Part shown: piece by piece, positions 49,602 through 58,647 of the stretch
Layout: every line of letters starts with the position of its first letter
How positions within the stretch are numbered: the first letter of the stretch is position 1
From: Pseudomonas entomophila
GTDB taxonomy: Bacteria; Pseudomonadota; Gammaproteobacteria; Pseudomonadales; Pseudomonadaceae
Reading direction: 5' to 3'
Assembly (NCBI RefSeq): GCF_023277925.1
Contig: NZ_CP063832.1
Span: 5,625,501 to 5,689,500 of the forward strand
DNA length: 64,000 nucleotides
Position numbers and translations under genes: made by a program
Notes under the pieces: model-generated
The model's database searches: none
Told to the model about the DNA's origin: nothing
Seen by the model: the letters and a program-made list of their open reading frames with translations, nothing else

Positions 49602-50096
49602 TCACCACCAGTACTTGCCAAAGTTTTCAGGGTTGGCCCAGAACCTGGCATTGAGCCAGTCCGGGACCTGCTTGTAGTCATGCAGATCATAGGTGAACAG
49701 GCTCAGCACCTGTTCGTCGCGTTGGAACTTTTCGCTGGCCGAGAGCGCCAGGGCAAAGAAGTCGGTGTCGTGCCAGCCGCTGGCAGCCAGGTCGGTGAGC
49801 ACCGCGACCCGGCTGGCGTTGAGATTGCGGATGCCGCCCAGCAGCTCCAGGCCGGCGCGCTTGGGCAGGTGTTCGAGGCAATCGACCAGCACGGCCAGGT
49901 CGAAGCGCTGCGCGGCCACCGCCGCCGGCAGCGGGCCGGGTGCCGCGACCTCGATATGAGTGTCCGGATGCGCCGCGGCGAAGGCGTCGAGCGCTGGGAA
50001 GCGCGCGCCCACCAACAGCAGGCGGCGGGGCGTGAAGCGCTCGAGCAGGGCGGCCAGTGCCTGCTGGGGGGTACGTGGTGAGAAAACCTCGGTCAT
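49602..50096 (-). CDS. DUF6231-type conserved protein, 164 aa
   Basis: ATG 50096 is chosen because GAGGA is six bases upstream; an ATG two codons earlier abuts that site. The sequence has a methyltransferase-like beginning ([17 protein letters not shown]) and a [14 protein letters not shown] segment resembling the post-I motif of SAM-dependent enzymes, but no clear glycine-rich SAM loop. I recall this as DUF6231. It is the first gene of a four-gene operon with YchJ, the LEA lipoprotein and the SEC-C protein. The function is unknown. Confidence 0.75.
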   Translation of the reverse strand: MTEVFSPRTPQQALAALLERFTPRRLLLVGARFPALDAFAAAHPDTHIEVAAPGPLPAAVAAQRFDLAVLVDCLEHLPKRAGLELLGGIRNLNASRVAVLTDLAASGWHDTDFFALALSASEKFQRDEQVLSLFTYDLHDYKQVPDWLNARFWANPENFGKYWW

Positions 50097-50200
50097 TGCC
50101 ATTCCTCGTTCAGATCGCTCAAGACTAGCGGCCCCAGGCGGGATGGCAAAGAGGGGGCGGGCTGCATCGTGGCTTATTGCTGGCAGAGCGGGAATCGGCG

Positions 50201-50211
50201 GTCTTTACTCC
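50201..50211 (+). promoter_or_regulatory. Shared upstream motif of the two OmpA-lipoprotein genes, copy 1
   Basis: GTCTTTACTCC lies 56 bases before the start of the first OmpA-type gene. The identical 11-mer lies 51 bases before the second (50988-50998). It is probably a promoter element or an mRNA leader signal; the identity is unknown. Confidence 0.4.
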
Positions 50212-50256
50212 CAGAGCGTAGGTTCAGCACCGATTCCCCCTAGGAGAAGCAACAAG

Positions 50257-50949
50257 ATGAGCATAGTACGCACAGCGATACCCCTGGTTCTGCTCACCAG
50301 TGTGTTGACTGGTTGTGCAGGTTTGCAGAAAACCGACTGGCCGAAGTGTGCTGCCGTCGGGGGCGTGGGCGGCGCGGCCCTGGGCGCCATCGAAAGCTCC
50401 AGCTGGGCTGGCTGGGGTGCCTTGCTGGGTGGTGGCCTGGCGGCTGGATACTGCTGGTCCCATGGCGATGGCGACGAGGATGGCGATGGCGTGCCCGACA
50501 GCCGCGACAAGTGCCCAGGCACGCCACGTGGCGTGCAGGTCGACGCCAACGGTTGCCCACCGGCGCCGCCACCGGTGGTCGAAGAGGTGGTGGTACAGAA
50601 GGAAGAGGTCATCGTCATTCGTGACGTGCGCTTCGAGTTCGATTCGGCGCGCCTGACCGCCGCCGACAAGGAGCGCCTCAATACCATCGCCACGCGCCTG
50701 AAGAACGAGGCCCCGAGCGCGCGCCTGAGTGTAACCGGCCACACTGACAGCGTGGGTTCCGACATGTACAACCAGAAACTGTCCGAGCGTCGGGCCCACT
50801 CGGTGACCGAGTACTTGATCGAAAGCGGAGTGCCACGCGCCAGTTTCGTTTCGGTGGTGGGGGCCGGTGAAACTCAGCCGGTCGCCGACAATGCCACGGC
50901 CGATGGGCGTGCCATGAACCGTCGAACCGAGATCAAGATCCAGCGCTGA
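50257..50949 (+). CDS. OmpA-family lipoprotein with Asp-rich repeat, copy 1
   Basis: 230 aa. Signal peptide with lipobox VLTGC (Cys20); a Gly-rich hydrophobic segment (about 33-65); an acidic Ca2+-binding, thrombospondin type 3-like repeat (DGDEDGDGVPDSRDKCPGT); a Pro/Val linker; and a C-terminal OmpA peptidoglycan-binding domain (LSVTGHTDSVGSDMYNQKLSERRA, NRRTEIKI). It is expected to link the outer membrane to the cell wall. The next gene is a paralogue with the same layout, 89 bases downstream. Confidence 0.9.
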   Translation: MSIVRTAIPLVLLTSVLTGCAGLQKTDWPKCAAVGGVGGAALGAIESSSWAGWGALLGGGLAAGYCWSHGDGDEDGDGVPDSRDKCPGTPRGVQVDANGCPPAPPPVVEEVVVQKEEVIVIRDVRFEFDSARLTAADKERLNTIATRLKNEAPSARLSVTGHTDSVGSDMYNQKLSERRAHSVTEYLIESGVPRASFVSVVGAGETQPVADNATADGRAMNRRTEIKIQR

Positions 50950-50987
50950 TGGCCGTGCGCCCGTGCCTTGAGAAGTGGCGCGGGCGC

Positions 50988-50998
50988 GTCTTTACTCC
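50988..50998 (+). promoter_or_regulatory. Shared upstream motif of the two OmpA-lipoprotein genes, copy 2
   Basis: The second copy of GTCTTTACTCC, 51 bases before the second OmpA-type gene. Duplication of both gene and leader is the simplest explanation. Confidence 0.4.
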
Positions 50999-51038
50999 TG
51001 TGTGACCGGAAGCGGCCGGTAACACAGGAGCATTCACC

Positions 51039-51758
51039 ATGCGTGTTATGTCGAAGGCGGCACTGCCGCTGGTGGTGGCCACGAGCCTGCTGGCAGGTTG
51101 CGCCACCCACAGCGATGGCAGCGCGCCCCTCAATCAAAGGACCTGGCCTCTCTGCAGCCTGCTGGGCGGGTTGGTGGGTGGTGGCCTGGGGGCCATCGAA
51201 AGCTCCAGCTGGGCGGCCGGTGCCGGCGCGGCGGGGGCGATTGCCGGTGGCTTGATCTGCTACGCCCAGGACGGTGACGAGGATGGCGATGGTATCTTCG
51301 ACCGCCGCGACCGTTGCCCGGACACACCGGCCGACACCCGGGTCGATCATATGGGCTGTCCGTTGCCGCAGTACCCACCGTCGCAGCCGCAACCCGAGCC
51401 GGCCGCGACAGCCGAGGTGATCACCCTCGACGATCAGGGCCAGGTGCTGTTCGCCTTCAACTCCGACAGGCTTGAGCCTGGCGCTCAGGAGCGTCTGCAC
51501 AGTTTGCTGCCCAAGCTGAACGACCCGTCGGTGATCAGCATCAAGGTCATCGGCCACACCGACAGCGTCGGTTCCGACAGTTACAACCAGGGGTTGTCGG
51601 AGCGCCGGGCCAGCAGCGTCGCCGAATACCTCATCAGCCAGGGGCTGGCACCGAACAAGGTGACCAGCCAGGGGCGCGGAGAAAGCGAGCCGGTGGCCGA
51701 CAATGACACCGAGCAAGGCCGCGCACACAACCGACGGGTGGAACTGCACCTGAACTGA
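51039..51758 (+). CDS. OmpA-family lipoprotein with Asp-rich repeat, copy 2
   Basis: 239 aa. Lipobox LLAGC (Cys21); Gly/Ala-rich hydrophobic segment (about 41-75, sharing LGAIESSSWA with copy 1); acidic repeat DGDEDGDGIFDRRDRCPDT; Pro/Gln linker; and an OmpA domain (IKVIGHTDSVGSDSYNQGLSERRA). It is a paralogue of the preceding gene and probably arose by tandem duplication. CAGGAG precedes the ATG. Different linkers and acidic residues suggest some divergence of role. Confidence 0.9.
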   Translation: MRVMSKAALPLVVATSLLAGCATHSDGSAPLNQRTWPLCSLLGGLVGGGLGAIESSSWAAGAGAAGAIAGGLICYAQDGDEDGDGIFDRRDRCPDTPADTRVDHMGCPLPQYPPSQPQPEPAATAEVITLDDQGQVLFAFNSDRLEPGAQERLHSLLPKLNDPSVISIKVIGHTDSVGSDSYNQGLSERRASSVAEYLISQGLAPNKVTSQGRGESEPVADNDTEQGRAHNRRVELHLN

Positions 51759-51857
51759 CCCCTCTGGCGCGTTGCCTGGCGTTAGCGGTACTGTTGCCGA
51801 CGCGGCCCGCTCGACCGGGCTGCTTCGACATAACAACAAATCGATCGGGGGCGGGGT

Positions 51858-52133
51858 ATGAAGTTCATCCTGGGCCTGGGCAAGGTCCTGACGGTGGTGT
51901 TCTGGTGGGTCGTGCTGGTCAATCTGTTCATGCCGCAGCCGCTGCCACTCAATCTTCTCATCAATGCGGCGGGCATCATCCTGCTGTCGCTGCATGTGCT
52001 TGAAATTCTCTTCTTCAACGGTAGCCTGCGCGGGCGCAGTCACCGTTGGTTCGACCGGTTGCAGATCCTGCTGACCGGCATTTTCCATGTCATGTCCATT
52101 CCCAGGCCGCAGGAGGCGCCGAGCCATGCGTAA
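51858..52133 (+). CDS. DUF1145 (YhhL-like) membrane protein
   Basis: 91 aa with two transmembrane helices (about residues 5-25 and 32-55; KVLTVVFWWVVLVNLF and LLINAAGIILLSLHVLEILFF). Its C-terminal cytoplasmic tail contains a second hydrophobic stretch. The pattern matches DUF1145, a family of unknown function. The 3' end overlaps the next gene by eight bases, so the two are co-translated. Confidence 0.85.
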   Translation: MKFILGLGKVLTVVFWWVVLVNLFMPQPLPLNLLINAAGIILLSLHVLEILFFNGSLRGRSHRWFDRLQILLTGIFHVMSIPRPQEAPSHA

Positions 52134-52884
52134 ACTGATTTTGCTGACCGCATTGGCGGCCCCCATGGCCCAGGCCGAAAGCCTCGATGTCGCCGCTCAT
52201 TCCATGTTGCGCCTGCCGAACAAGGCGGCCAGCGTGCATCTGCAGCATTTGCGGGTAGCGGACTCGGGGACCTTGCTGCTGCCGGCCAGCCTGAGCGAGC
52301 TGAAGATCGACCGGCTCGAGTTGGGCCGCGATGCGCGTATCGCCATTGCGCCAGCCGAGGGGGCGCTGAGCATCGAGGTGGCCCGTGCCTCCCTGGGCGA
52401 GGGGAGCGAGTTCAGTGCTCCAGGTGCGCCCGGCACCTACGAGCGCAGTGCTCGCCCCGGCCGTGACCTGGAATTGCGATTGGCGGAATTGGAGGCTGAT
52501 CGGTTGGCGATCGATGCTCGCGGGGGCGCGGGGGCGCCGGGGTATGTCGGGCTCGATGGCGCCAATGGCAAATCGGGTGGCTGCACCTGGGGGCAGGCCA
52601 GCCGTGGGGCCAATGGCGATGACGGTGGCAATGGGCACGATGGGGCATCGGGTGGGCGAGTTCGTCTCGCGGTGCCTGACGGTTTCCCGCATGAACGGAT
52701 CGTGGTTCGTCTGGATGGCGGTGCGCCGGGCAAACCAGGGGCCGCAGGCCGGGCCGGGGTTGGCGGGGCGAGCAAGGGCTGCCTGGTCTACAGCACCGAT
52801 GCTGGGGCCAATGGGCGGCCTGGGCGGGAGGGGCAGCCTGGTTTGGCGGGGGCTTCCGGAGAGTTGATCATTCAGCGGTTATGA
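52126..52884 (+). CDS. Secreted collagen-like Gly-rich protein, 252 aa
   Basis: Signal peptide (MRKLILLTALAAPMAQA, cleavage near residue 17), then a beta-type domain (about 18-130: repeated hydrophobic/charged alternation such as LPASLSELKIDRLELGRDARI), then Gly-X-Y-like segments (about 140-175 and 215-245, for example GAPGKPGAAGRAG and GANGRPGREGQPG) interrupted by a short non-repeat block with Cys. It resembles collagen-like proteins seen in Pseudomonas genomes. It could form a surface or matrix triple helix. AGGAGG is about nine bases before ATG 52126. Confidence 0.75.
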   Translation: MRKLILLTALAAPMAQAESLDVAAHSMLRLPNKAASVHLQHLRVADSGTLLLPASLSELKIDRLELGRDARIAIAPAEGALSIEVARASLGEGSEFSAPGAPGTYERSARPGRDLELRLAELEADRLAIDARGGAGAPGYVGLDGANGKSGGCTWGQASRGANGDDGGNGHDGASGGRVRLAVPDGFPHERIVVRLDGGAPGKPGAAGRAGVGGASKGCLVYSTDAGANGRPGREGQPGLAGASGELIIQRL

Positions 52885-53078
52885 GTGGGTTGGCTTGGGG
52901 TTTTGGGGTATTCCATTAGCGATGGACATGCTCACAAAACCCCAAAGCCACACGCTGACACCGAAGCCAAACCACCCCATCCCCAATGGTCTAGTCTGAA
53001 AAAGACCGGCACCGGCCCAATCCCAACCAAGAGCGCCCGGACCGGACAACCATTTGGAGTCCCCTGGGAGGTGCCCTC

Positions 53079-54185
53079 ATGAGCCTGCTGCTTGAGCCAT
53101 ACACCCTGCGTCAGCTGACCCTGCCCAACCGCATTGCCGTTTCCCCCATGTGCCAGTACTCCGCCGTCGATGGCCTGGCCAACGACTGGCACCTGGTGCA
53201 CCTGGGTAGTCGCGCCGTTGGTGGCGCGGGCCTGGTGATCAGCGAAGCCGTCGCCGTTACCGCCGATGGCCGTATCACCGCCGAGGACCTCGGCCTGTGG
53301 AATGACGACCAGATCCCACCGCTGCAGCGCATCACCCGCTTCATCACCGCTCAGGGGGCCGTGCCCGGTATCCAACTCGCCCATGCCGGGCGCAAGGCCA
53401 GCACCCACAGGCCCTGGCTGGGCAAGCAAGGCAGCGTAAAACCGGAGGAAGGGGGCTGGCAGCCAGTTGGGCCATCGAAGATCGCCTTCGATCCACAGCA
53501 CACACCACCCCGCGAACTGACGACCGATGAAATCGCAGGTGTGGTCAACGCGTTCGTGGCAGCAACCGAGCGTGCCTTGAAGGCAGGCTTCAAGGTGGTC
53601 GAAATCCATGCCGCACATGGCTATCTGCTGCACCAATTCTTGTCACCGTTGAGCAACCAGCGCCGCGATGAGTACGGAAGCTGCTTCGAGAATCGCATTC
53701 GCCTGACCCTGCAAGTGGCCCAAGCCGTGCGCAAGGCCTGGCCAGAAGACCTACCGCTGTTCGTCCGGGTATCGGCCACCGATTGGGTCGAGGACGGCTG
53801 GAACCCGGATGAAACCGTAGAACTGGCCCGCCGCCTGCGGGCCTTGGGTGTCGATCTGATCGATGTGTCTTCGGGCGGTACCTCGGTCAATGCCGAGATC
53901 CCGACAGGCCCCGGCTACCAGACCCGCTTCGCCGAGCGTGTACGTAAGGAGTCGGAAATTGCCACCGGCACTGTCGGGATGATCACCGAGCCGGCCCAGG
54001 CCGAGCACATCCTGCGCACCGGCCAGGCCGATTTGATCTTCCTCGCCCGTGAATTGCTGCGTGACCCTTACTGGCCATTGCATGCCGACGATGATCTGGG
54101 CGGTAACAAGGCCACCTGGCCGGCTCAGTACCAGCGGGCGACCAACCGGGCGAACCCGATCCACGAGTCGGACCTGCGCGACTGA
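53079..54185 (+). CDS. Old yellow enzyme family NADH:flavin oxidoreductase
   Basis: 368 aa FMN-dependent ene-reductase of the YqjM/XenA-like class. The N-terminal Cys (SPMCQYSA) near the flavin, the His-x-x-His substrate-binding type pair in VEIHAAHGYLLHQFLSP, and the FMN-phosphate loop near TVGMITEP/DLIFLARELLRDP are present. It would reduce activated C=C bonds or nitro groups using NAD(P)H. The sequence differs from XenA as I recall it, so no symbol is given. GGGAGG precedes the ATG. It converges with the aldehyde dehydrogenase gene. Confidence 0.9.
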   Translation: MSLLLEPYTLRQLTLPNRIAVSPMCQYSAVDGLANDWHLVHLGSRAVGGAGLVISEAVAVTADGRITAEDLGLWNDDQIPPLQRITRFITAQGAVPGIQLAHAGRKASTHRPWLGKQGSVKPEEGGWQPVGPSKIAFDPQHTPPRELTTDEIAGVVNAFVAATERALKAGFKVVEIHAAHGYLLHQFLSPLSNQRRDEYGSCFENRIRLTLQVAQAVRKAWPEDLPLFVRVSATDWVEDGWNPDETVELARRLRALGVDLIDVSSGGTSVNAEIPTGPGYQTRFAERVRKESEIATGTVGMITEPAQAEHILRTGQADLIFLARELLRDPYWPLHADDDLGGNKATWPAQYQRATNRANPIHESDLRD

Positions 54186-54214
54186 CTCAAGCACAGGCTG
54201 CGCTTTCCGGAAAT

Positions 54215-54243
54215 AGGCCGGCGGAACCGCGTTCCGGCCGGCC
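54215..54243. terminator. Hairpin between convergent ene-reductase and patD
   Basis: AGGCCGGCGGAAC and GTTCCGGCCGGCCT pair with one bulged base around a CGC loop. A short T-poor flank makes it a weak intrinsic terminator, but its position between two gene ends fits. Confidence 0.55.
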
Positions 54244-54258
54244 TTCGTCACAGCAGGT

Positions 54259-55683
54259 TCAATGCTTGAACATCACGTGGCGCACGCAGGTGTAGTCCTC
54301 CAGCCCGTACATCGACATATCCTTCCCGTAGCCGGAATGCTTCTGCCCGCCATGGGGCATTTCACTGACCAGCATGAAGTGGGTATTGACCCAGGTGCAG
54401 CCGTACTGCAGCCGAGCCGCCAGGCGGTGGGCCCGACCGGTGTCGCGGGTCCATACCGACGAGGCCAGGCCATACTCGGAATCGTTGGCCCACGCCAGCG
54501 CCTGGGCTTCATCGCTGAAGCGAGTGACCGAAACCACCGGGCCGAACACTTCGTGACGGACGATCTCGTCGTCCTGCAGGGCATCGGCGAGTACGGTCGG
54601 TTCGTAGAAGAAACCATCACCGGCAATGGCCTTGCCACCGGTGACCAGGCGGATGTGCGGTTGGGCGATGGCGCGCTGGACCAGGCCCGCCACCTTTTCG
54701 CGATGCTGGGCGCTGATCAGGGGGCCGAGTTCGGTGTCGGGGGCGTTCTGCAGGCCGGGCTTGAGGCTGGCCACCGCTTCGCCCAGGCGTTCGACGAAGC
54801 GCTCGTAGATGCCGCCCTGCACATACAGGCGGCAGGCAGCGGTGCAATCCTGGCCGGCATTGTAGAAGCCGAAGGTGCGGATACCCTCGATGGCGGCGTC
54901 GATATCCGCGTCGTCGAACACCAGGACCGGGGCCTTGCCGCCCAGCTCCATATGCATGCGTTTCACGCTGTCGGCGGTGGCACCGATGATGTGCGCGCCG
55001 GTGGGGATGGAGCCGGTCAGCGAGACCATGCGCACCTTGGGGTGGGTGACCAGCGGGTTGCCAACGCTCTGGCCGCGGCCGAAGAGAATGTTCAGGACGC
55101 CAGCCGGCATCAGGTCCTGAGCGAGCTCACCCAGGCGCAGGGCGGTCAGGGGGGTCATCTCCGATGGTTTGATCACCACGGTATTGCCGGCGGCCAGGGC
55201 CGGGGCGATCTTCCATGCCAGCATCATCAGTGGGTAGTTCCAGGGCGCGATGGACGCCACCACGCCCAATGGGTCGCGACGGACCATGGAGGTGTGGCCA
55301 GGCAGGTACTCGCCAGCCGCCGAACCACCCAGGCAACGCGCGGCACCGGCGAAATAGCGGAACACGTCGACAATGGCCGGGATCTCGTCGTTGAGCGCGG
55401 CGCTGTAGGGCTTGCCGCAGTTCTCCGATTCCAGTTTGGCCAGTTCCTCGCCATGGCGTTCGATCACCTCGGCGATGGCCAGCAACACGGCGGCGCGCTC
55501 TTTCGGCGTGGTCTGCGACCAACTGTCGAAGGCCTGGTCGGCGGCGCGCACGGCGGCGTCCACCTGCGCTTCGGTGGCCTCGTTGATCTGCGCCAGTGCG
55601 CTGCCCTTGGCCGGATCAAGCACGGTCCAGGCCGGCCCTTCGCCCTTCACAAGTTGGCCATTGATCAGCATTTGGGTTTGCAT
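54259..55683 (-). CDS. patD: Gamma-aminobutyraldehyde dehydrogenase (PatD/YdcW-type)
   Basis: 474 aa NAD-dependent aldehyde dehydrogenase, the same length as E. coli PatD. The catalytic Glu region is [15 protein letters not shown] and the nucleophile Cys lies in [11 protein letters not shown]; the NAD-binding segments ([32 protein letters not shown]) are standard. It would oxidise 4-aminobutyraldehyde from putrescine to GABA. ATG 55683 is preceded by GGAGGAG. It is the last gene of a YdcTUV-like transport operon, matching a putrescine uptake-and-oxidation unit. Confidence 0.87.
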   Translation of the reverse strand: MQTQMLINGQLVKGEGPAWTVLDPAKGSALAQINEATEAQVDAAVRAADQAFDSWSQTTPKERAAVLLAIAEVIERHGEELAKLESENCGKPYSAALNDEIPAIVDVFRYFAGAARCLGGSAAGEYLPGHTSMVRRDPLGVVASIAPWNYPLMMLAWKIAPALAAGNTVVIKPSEMTPLTALRLGELAQDLMPAGVLNILFGRGQSVGNPLVTHPKVRMVSLTGSIPTGAHIIGATADSVKRMHMELGGKAPVLVFDDADIDAAIEGIRTFGFYNAGQDCTAACRLYVQGGIYERFVERLGEAVASLKPGLQNAPDTELGPLISAQHREKVAGLVQRAIAQPHIRLVTGGKAIAGDGFFYEPTVLADALQDDEIVRHEVFGPVVSVTRFSDEAQALAWANDSEYGLASSVWTRDTGRAHRLAARLQYGCTWVNTHFMLVSEMPHGGQKHSGYGKDMSMYGLEDYTCVRHVMFKH

Positions 55684-55700
55684 CGGGGACTCCTCCAGGG

Positions 55701-56507
55701 TCATTTGCCGCTGCCCGCGACGCTTTCACCGCCGCGGGTCAGGTAATAGGCGCCGAGAATCGGCAGCATGGTCACCAGCATCACCAGCATGGCGACCACG
55801 TTGGTCACCGGCACGTCACGCGGGCGGCTGAGCTGGTTGAGCAGCCAGATGGGCAGGGTGCGTTCGTGGCCGGCGGTGAAGGTGGTGACGATGATCTCGT
55901 CGAACGAGAGGGCGAAGGCCAGCATGCCGCCGGCCAGCAACGCCGAACCGAGGTTGGGCAGGATGACGTAGCGGAAGGTTTGCCAGCCGTCGGCACCCAG
56001 GTCCATCGACGCCTCGATCAGGCTCTGCGAAGTGCGCCGCAGGCGTGCGATGACGTTGTTGTAGACGATCACCACGCAGAATGTCGCATGCCCGACCACG
56101 ATGGTGAACAGGCCAGGCTCGATGCCCAGGCGCTTGAAGGCCGACAGCAGGGCGATGCCAGTGATGATGCCGGGCAGGGCGATGGGCAGGATCAACATCA
56201 GCGAGATGCCTTCCTTGCCGAAAAAGCGGCGTCGGTACAGCGCCGCAGAGGCCAAGGTGCCCAGCACCAGGGCGATCAGCGTGGCCAGGCAGGCCACCTG
56301 CAGCGACAACTTGATCGCCTCCAGGACGTCGGGTCGGGCGAAGGCCACGCCGAACCACTTCAGGGTGAAGCCCTGGGGCGGAAAGCTGAAGGCCGCGTCC
56401 TCGGTGTTGAAGGCATAGAGCAGGATGATCAGGATCGGGAAGTGCAGGAACAGCAACCCGCCCCAGGCCGCCAGACGCAGGCCTGTCGAGGCTTTTTCAG
56501 AGTGCAT
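55701..56507 (-). CDS. ydcV: Polyamine-type ABC transporter permease (YdcV/PotC-like)
   Basis: 268 aa inner-membrane permease with about six helices and the EAA coupling loop in [28 protein letters not shown] 56507 is chosen; the frame is open upstream but is inside the neighbouring permease gene. It overlaps that gene by 11 bases. The pairing with PatD and a YdcS-type binding protein favours putrescine or a related polyamine as substrate. Confidence 0.87.
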   Translation of the reverse strand: MHSEKASTGLRLAAWGGLLFLHFPILIILLYAFNTEDAAFSFPPQGFTLKWFGVAFARPDVLEAIKLSLQVACLATLIALVLGTLASAALYRRRFFGKEGISLMLILPIALPGIITGIALLSAFKRLGIEPGLFTIVVGHATFCVVIVYNNVIARLRRTSQSLIEASMDLGADGWQTFRYVILPNLGSALLAGGMLAFALSFDEIIVTTFTAGHERTLPIWLLNQLSRPRDVPVTNVVAMLVMLVTMLPILGAYYLTRGGESVAGSGK

Positions 56508-57435
56508 CGAAGGCCCCCAGGCGTTTGACGATGGACAGGTACACGGCAATCAGCACGATCGGCACCAGGGTGAAGGCCGCAGCCATGGGCATGTTGCCGA
56601 TCGCACCTTGCTGGGCGTAGACCATGCTGCCGATGAAGTAGCCGGGTGGGCCGATCAACTGCGGCACGATGAAGTCACCCAAGGTCAGGGAAAAGGTAAA
56701 GATCGATCCGGCGGCGATCCCCGGCACCGACAACGGCAGGATCACCTGCTGGAAGGTTTGGCGTGGCCTCGCACCGAGGTCGGCCGAGGCTTGCAGCAGC
56801 GAGGGCGGCAGGCGCTCCAGCGCGGCCTGGATCGGCAGGATCATGAACGGCAGCCAGATGTACACGAACACCAGGAAGCGCCCGAGGTGCGAGGTCGACA
56901 GGGTGCTGCCACCCACGCCGGGAACAGCGAGCACCAGTTGCAGCAGCCCCTCCAGGTGCAGGTGCTGGATAAACCACTGGGCCACGCCGCCTTTGGCCAG
57001 CAGCAGGGTCCAGGCGTAGGTCTTGACGATGTAGCTGGCCCACATCGGCATCATCACCGCGATATAGAAAAACGCCTTGGTGCGGCCGGTGGTGTAGCGT
57101 GCCATGTAGTAAGCGATGGGGAAGGCCAGCACGGCACTGGCAAGTGACACCGCCACGGCCATGGTCAGGGTACGCAGGATGATGTCGAAGTTCGCCGGGT
57201 TGAACAGTGCGGCGAAGTTGGCCAGGGTCAGGTCCGGCGTCACCGCCATGGTGAAGTCGTCGAAGGTATAGAAACCCTGCCACAACAGGTTCAGCAGCGA
57301 ACCGAGGTAGATCGCGCCGAACCACAGCAATGGTGGAATCAGCAGCATCAGCAGGTACAGGTTGGGGCGTCGGTAGAGCACGTTGCTCAGGCGTCGCAGG
57401 GGCGAACGTGCCGGGTGCGCCGAGGCAAGGTTCAT
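56497..57435 (-). CDS. ydcU: Polyamine-type ABC transporter permease (YdcU/PotB-like)
   Basis: 312 aa with six predicted helices and an EAA loop ([23 protein letters not shown]). ATG 57435 overlaps the ATPase stop by ATGA; the upstream open frame is not used. The N-terminal cytoplasmic Arg-rich segment (about residues 1-30) precedes the first helix ([19 protein letters not shown]). It forms the translocation pore with the YdcV-like partner. Confidence 0.87.
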   Translation of the reverse strand: MNLASAHPARSPLRRLSNVLYRRPNLYLLMLLIPPLLWFGAIYLGSLLNLLWQGFYTFDDFTMAVTPDLTLANFAALFNPANFDIILRTLTMAVAVSLASAVLAFPIAYYMARYTTGRTKAFFYIAVMMPMWASYIVKTYAWTLLLAKGGVAQWFIQHLHLEGLLQLVLAVPGVGGSTLSTSHLGRFLVFVYIWLPFMILPIQAALERLPPSLLQASADLGARPRQTFQQVILPLSVPGIAAGSIFTFSLTLGDFIVPQLIGPPGYFIGSMVYAQQGAIGNMPMAAAFTLVPIVLIAVYLSIVKRLGAFDAL

Positions 57436-58457
57436 AGGACGCTTTCCTGCAATGCCGTCATTGCCTCTCGTGGCCAACGGGCATGTACGCGCTGGCCGGT
57501 TTGCCAGGTCGGCGCATGGGCCAGCCACTGGTCATTGGCCTGACTTACGGCCAGTACCTGGCCGTTGTCCAGCCTCACCTCGAAACGAGTGGCGCTGCCC
57601 TGGTACTGGATGTCGTGAAGTTCGCCGCTGACCTGCACCTCGTGAGCGGCGACCTGGCCGTCCAGACGAATGTGCTCGGGGCGGATGGAGAACGGCAGGG
57701 GGCTGCCGCTGAGCTGTTGGGCCAACTCGCCGCGCAGTACATTGGAGGTGCCGACGAACTCGGCGACGAACGTGGTCGCCGGCTGCATGTAGAGGTTGCG
57801 CGGTGAGTCGACCTGTTCGATGCGCCCACGGTTGAACACCGCGACCCGATCGGACATCGACAGCGCTTCGGTCTGGTCGTGGGTGACGAAAATGAAGGTG
57901 ATGCCCAACTGGCGCTGCAGCTTCTTCAATTCGCCCTGCATCTGCTCGCGCAGCTTGAGGTCAAGGGCACCGAGCGGCTCGTCGAGGAGCAACACCCGCG
58001 GTCGGTTGACCAATGCCCGGGCCAGCGCGACGCGCTGGCGCTGGCCGCCGGAAAGCTGCGCGGGTTTGCGTTCGCCGTAGCCGCCTAATGCCACCATGGC
58101 CAGGGCTTCTTCTGCGCGGGCGTGGCGCTCGGGCTTGGCGACACCCTTGACCTTCAGGCCGTAGGCAACGTTGTCGCGCACGTTCATGTGCGGGAACAGC
58201 GCGTAGTCCTGGAATACCGTGTTGACGTCACGCTGGTAGGGCGGCAGGCCTGCGGCCTCGGCGCCATGGATGCGGATCGAGCCGCTGCTGGGCTGTTCGA
58301 AGCCGGCGATCAGGCGCAGGCAGGTGGTCTTGCCCGAGCCGGACGGGCCGAGCATGGAGAAGAACTCGCCATCCTGGATATCGATGCTGACCTGGTCGAC
58401 GGCCTTGACGTCGCCGAAGGTGCGGGAAACCTGGGTGAACTGGACGGCTGGGGGCAT
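57432..58457 (-). CDS. ydcT: Polyamine-type ABC transporter ATPase (YdcT/PotA-like)
   Basis: 341 aa. Walker A GPSGSGKTTCLRL, Q-loop [10 protein letters not shown], signature QLSGGQRQR, Walker B VLLLDEPLGALD, switch His in VTHDQTEA, and a C-terminal TOBE domain (about residues 240-341) typical of PotA-class ATPases. It is separated from the binding-protein gene by a 190-base gap with a REP pair, a common layout that lets the binding protein be made in excess. Confidence 0.9.
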   Translation of the reverse strand: MPPAVQFTQVSRTFGDVKAVDQVSIDIQDGEFFSMLGPSGSGKTTCLRLIAGFEQPSSGSIRIHGAEAAGLPPYQRDVNTVFQDYALFPHMNVRDNVAYGLKVKGVAKPERHARAEEALAMVALGGYGERKPAQLSGGQRQRVALARALVNRPRVLLLDEPLGALDLKLREQMQGELKKLQRQLGITFIFVTHDQTEALSMSDRVAVFNRGRIEQVDSPRNLYMQPATTFVAEFVGTSNVLRGELAQQLSGSPLPFSIRPEHIRLDGQVAAHEVQVSGELHDIQYQGSATRFEVRLDNGQVLAVSQANDQWLAHAPTWQTGQRVHARWPREAMTALQESVL

Positions 58458-58504
58458 GGTGCTACCTGATCGGTTGATGCGGGTTCATTCGGTGCTGGTT
58501 TGCC

Positions 58505-58585
58505 TGTAGGCGCTTCAGCCGCGATGCGGGTATCGCGGTGTCGGCACCCGCTGCGCGGGTGATCGCGGCTGAAGCCGCTCCTACA
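58505..58585. repeat. REP pair between ydcS and ydcT
   Basis: TGTAGGCGCTTCAGCCGCGAT at the left and ATCGCGGCTGAAGCCGCTCC plus TACA at the right form an inverted pair with a CACCCGC/GCGGGTG hairpin inside. Same class as the element at 9251. Confidence 0.88.
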
Positions 58586-58647
58586 GGGGTCTTAACAGAT
58601 CAAGGGTTGAGTCTTGAGCCATGACCGCTTGGCGAGCGTGGGCGCTC

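Noticed and set aside
53079..54185. Calling the old yellow enzyme XenA
   Set aside because: Length and class fit, but the sequence differs in many positions from XenA as I recall it.
54262..55746. A 494-codon open frame opposite patD
   Set aside because: Antisense shadow of an obvious aldehyde dehydrogenase gene; His/Gly/Gln-rich nonsense composition.
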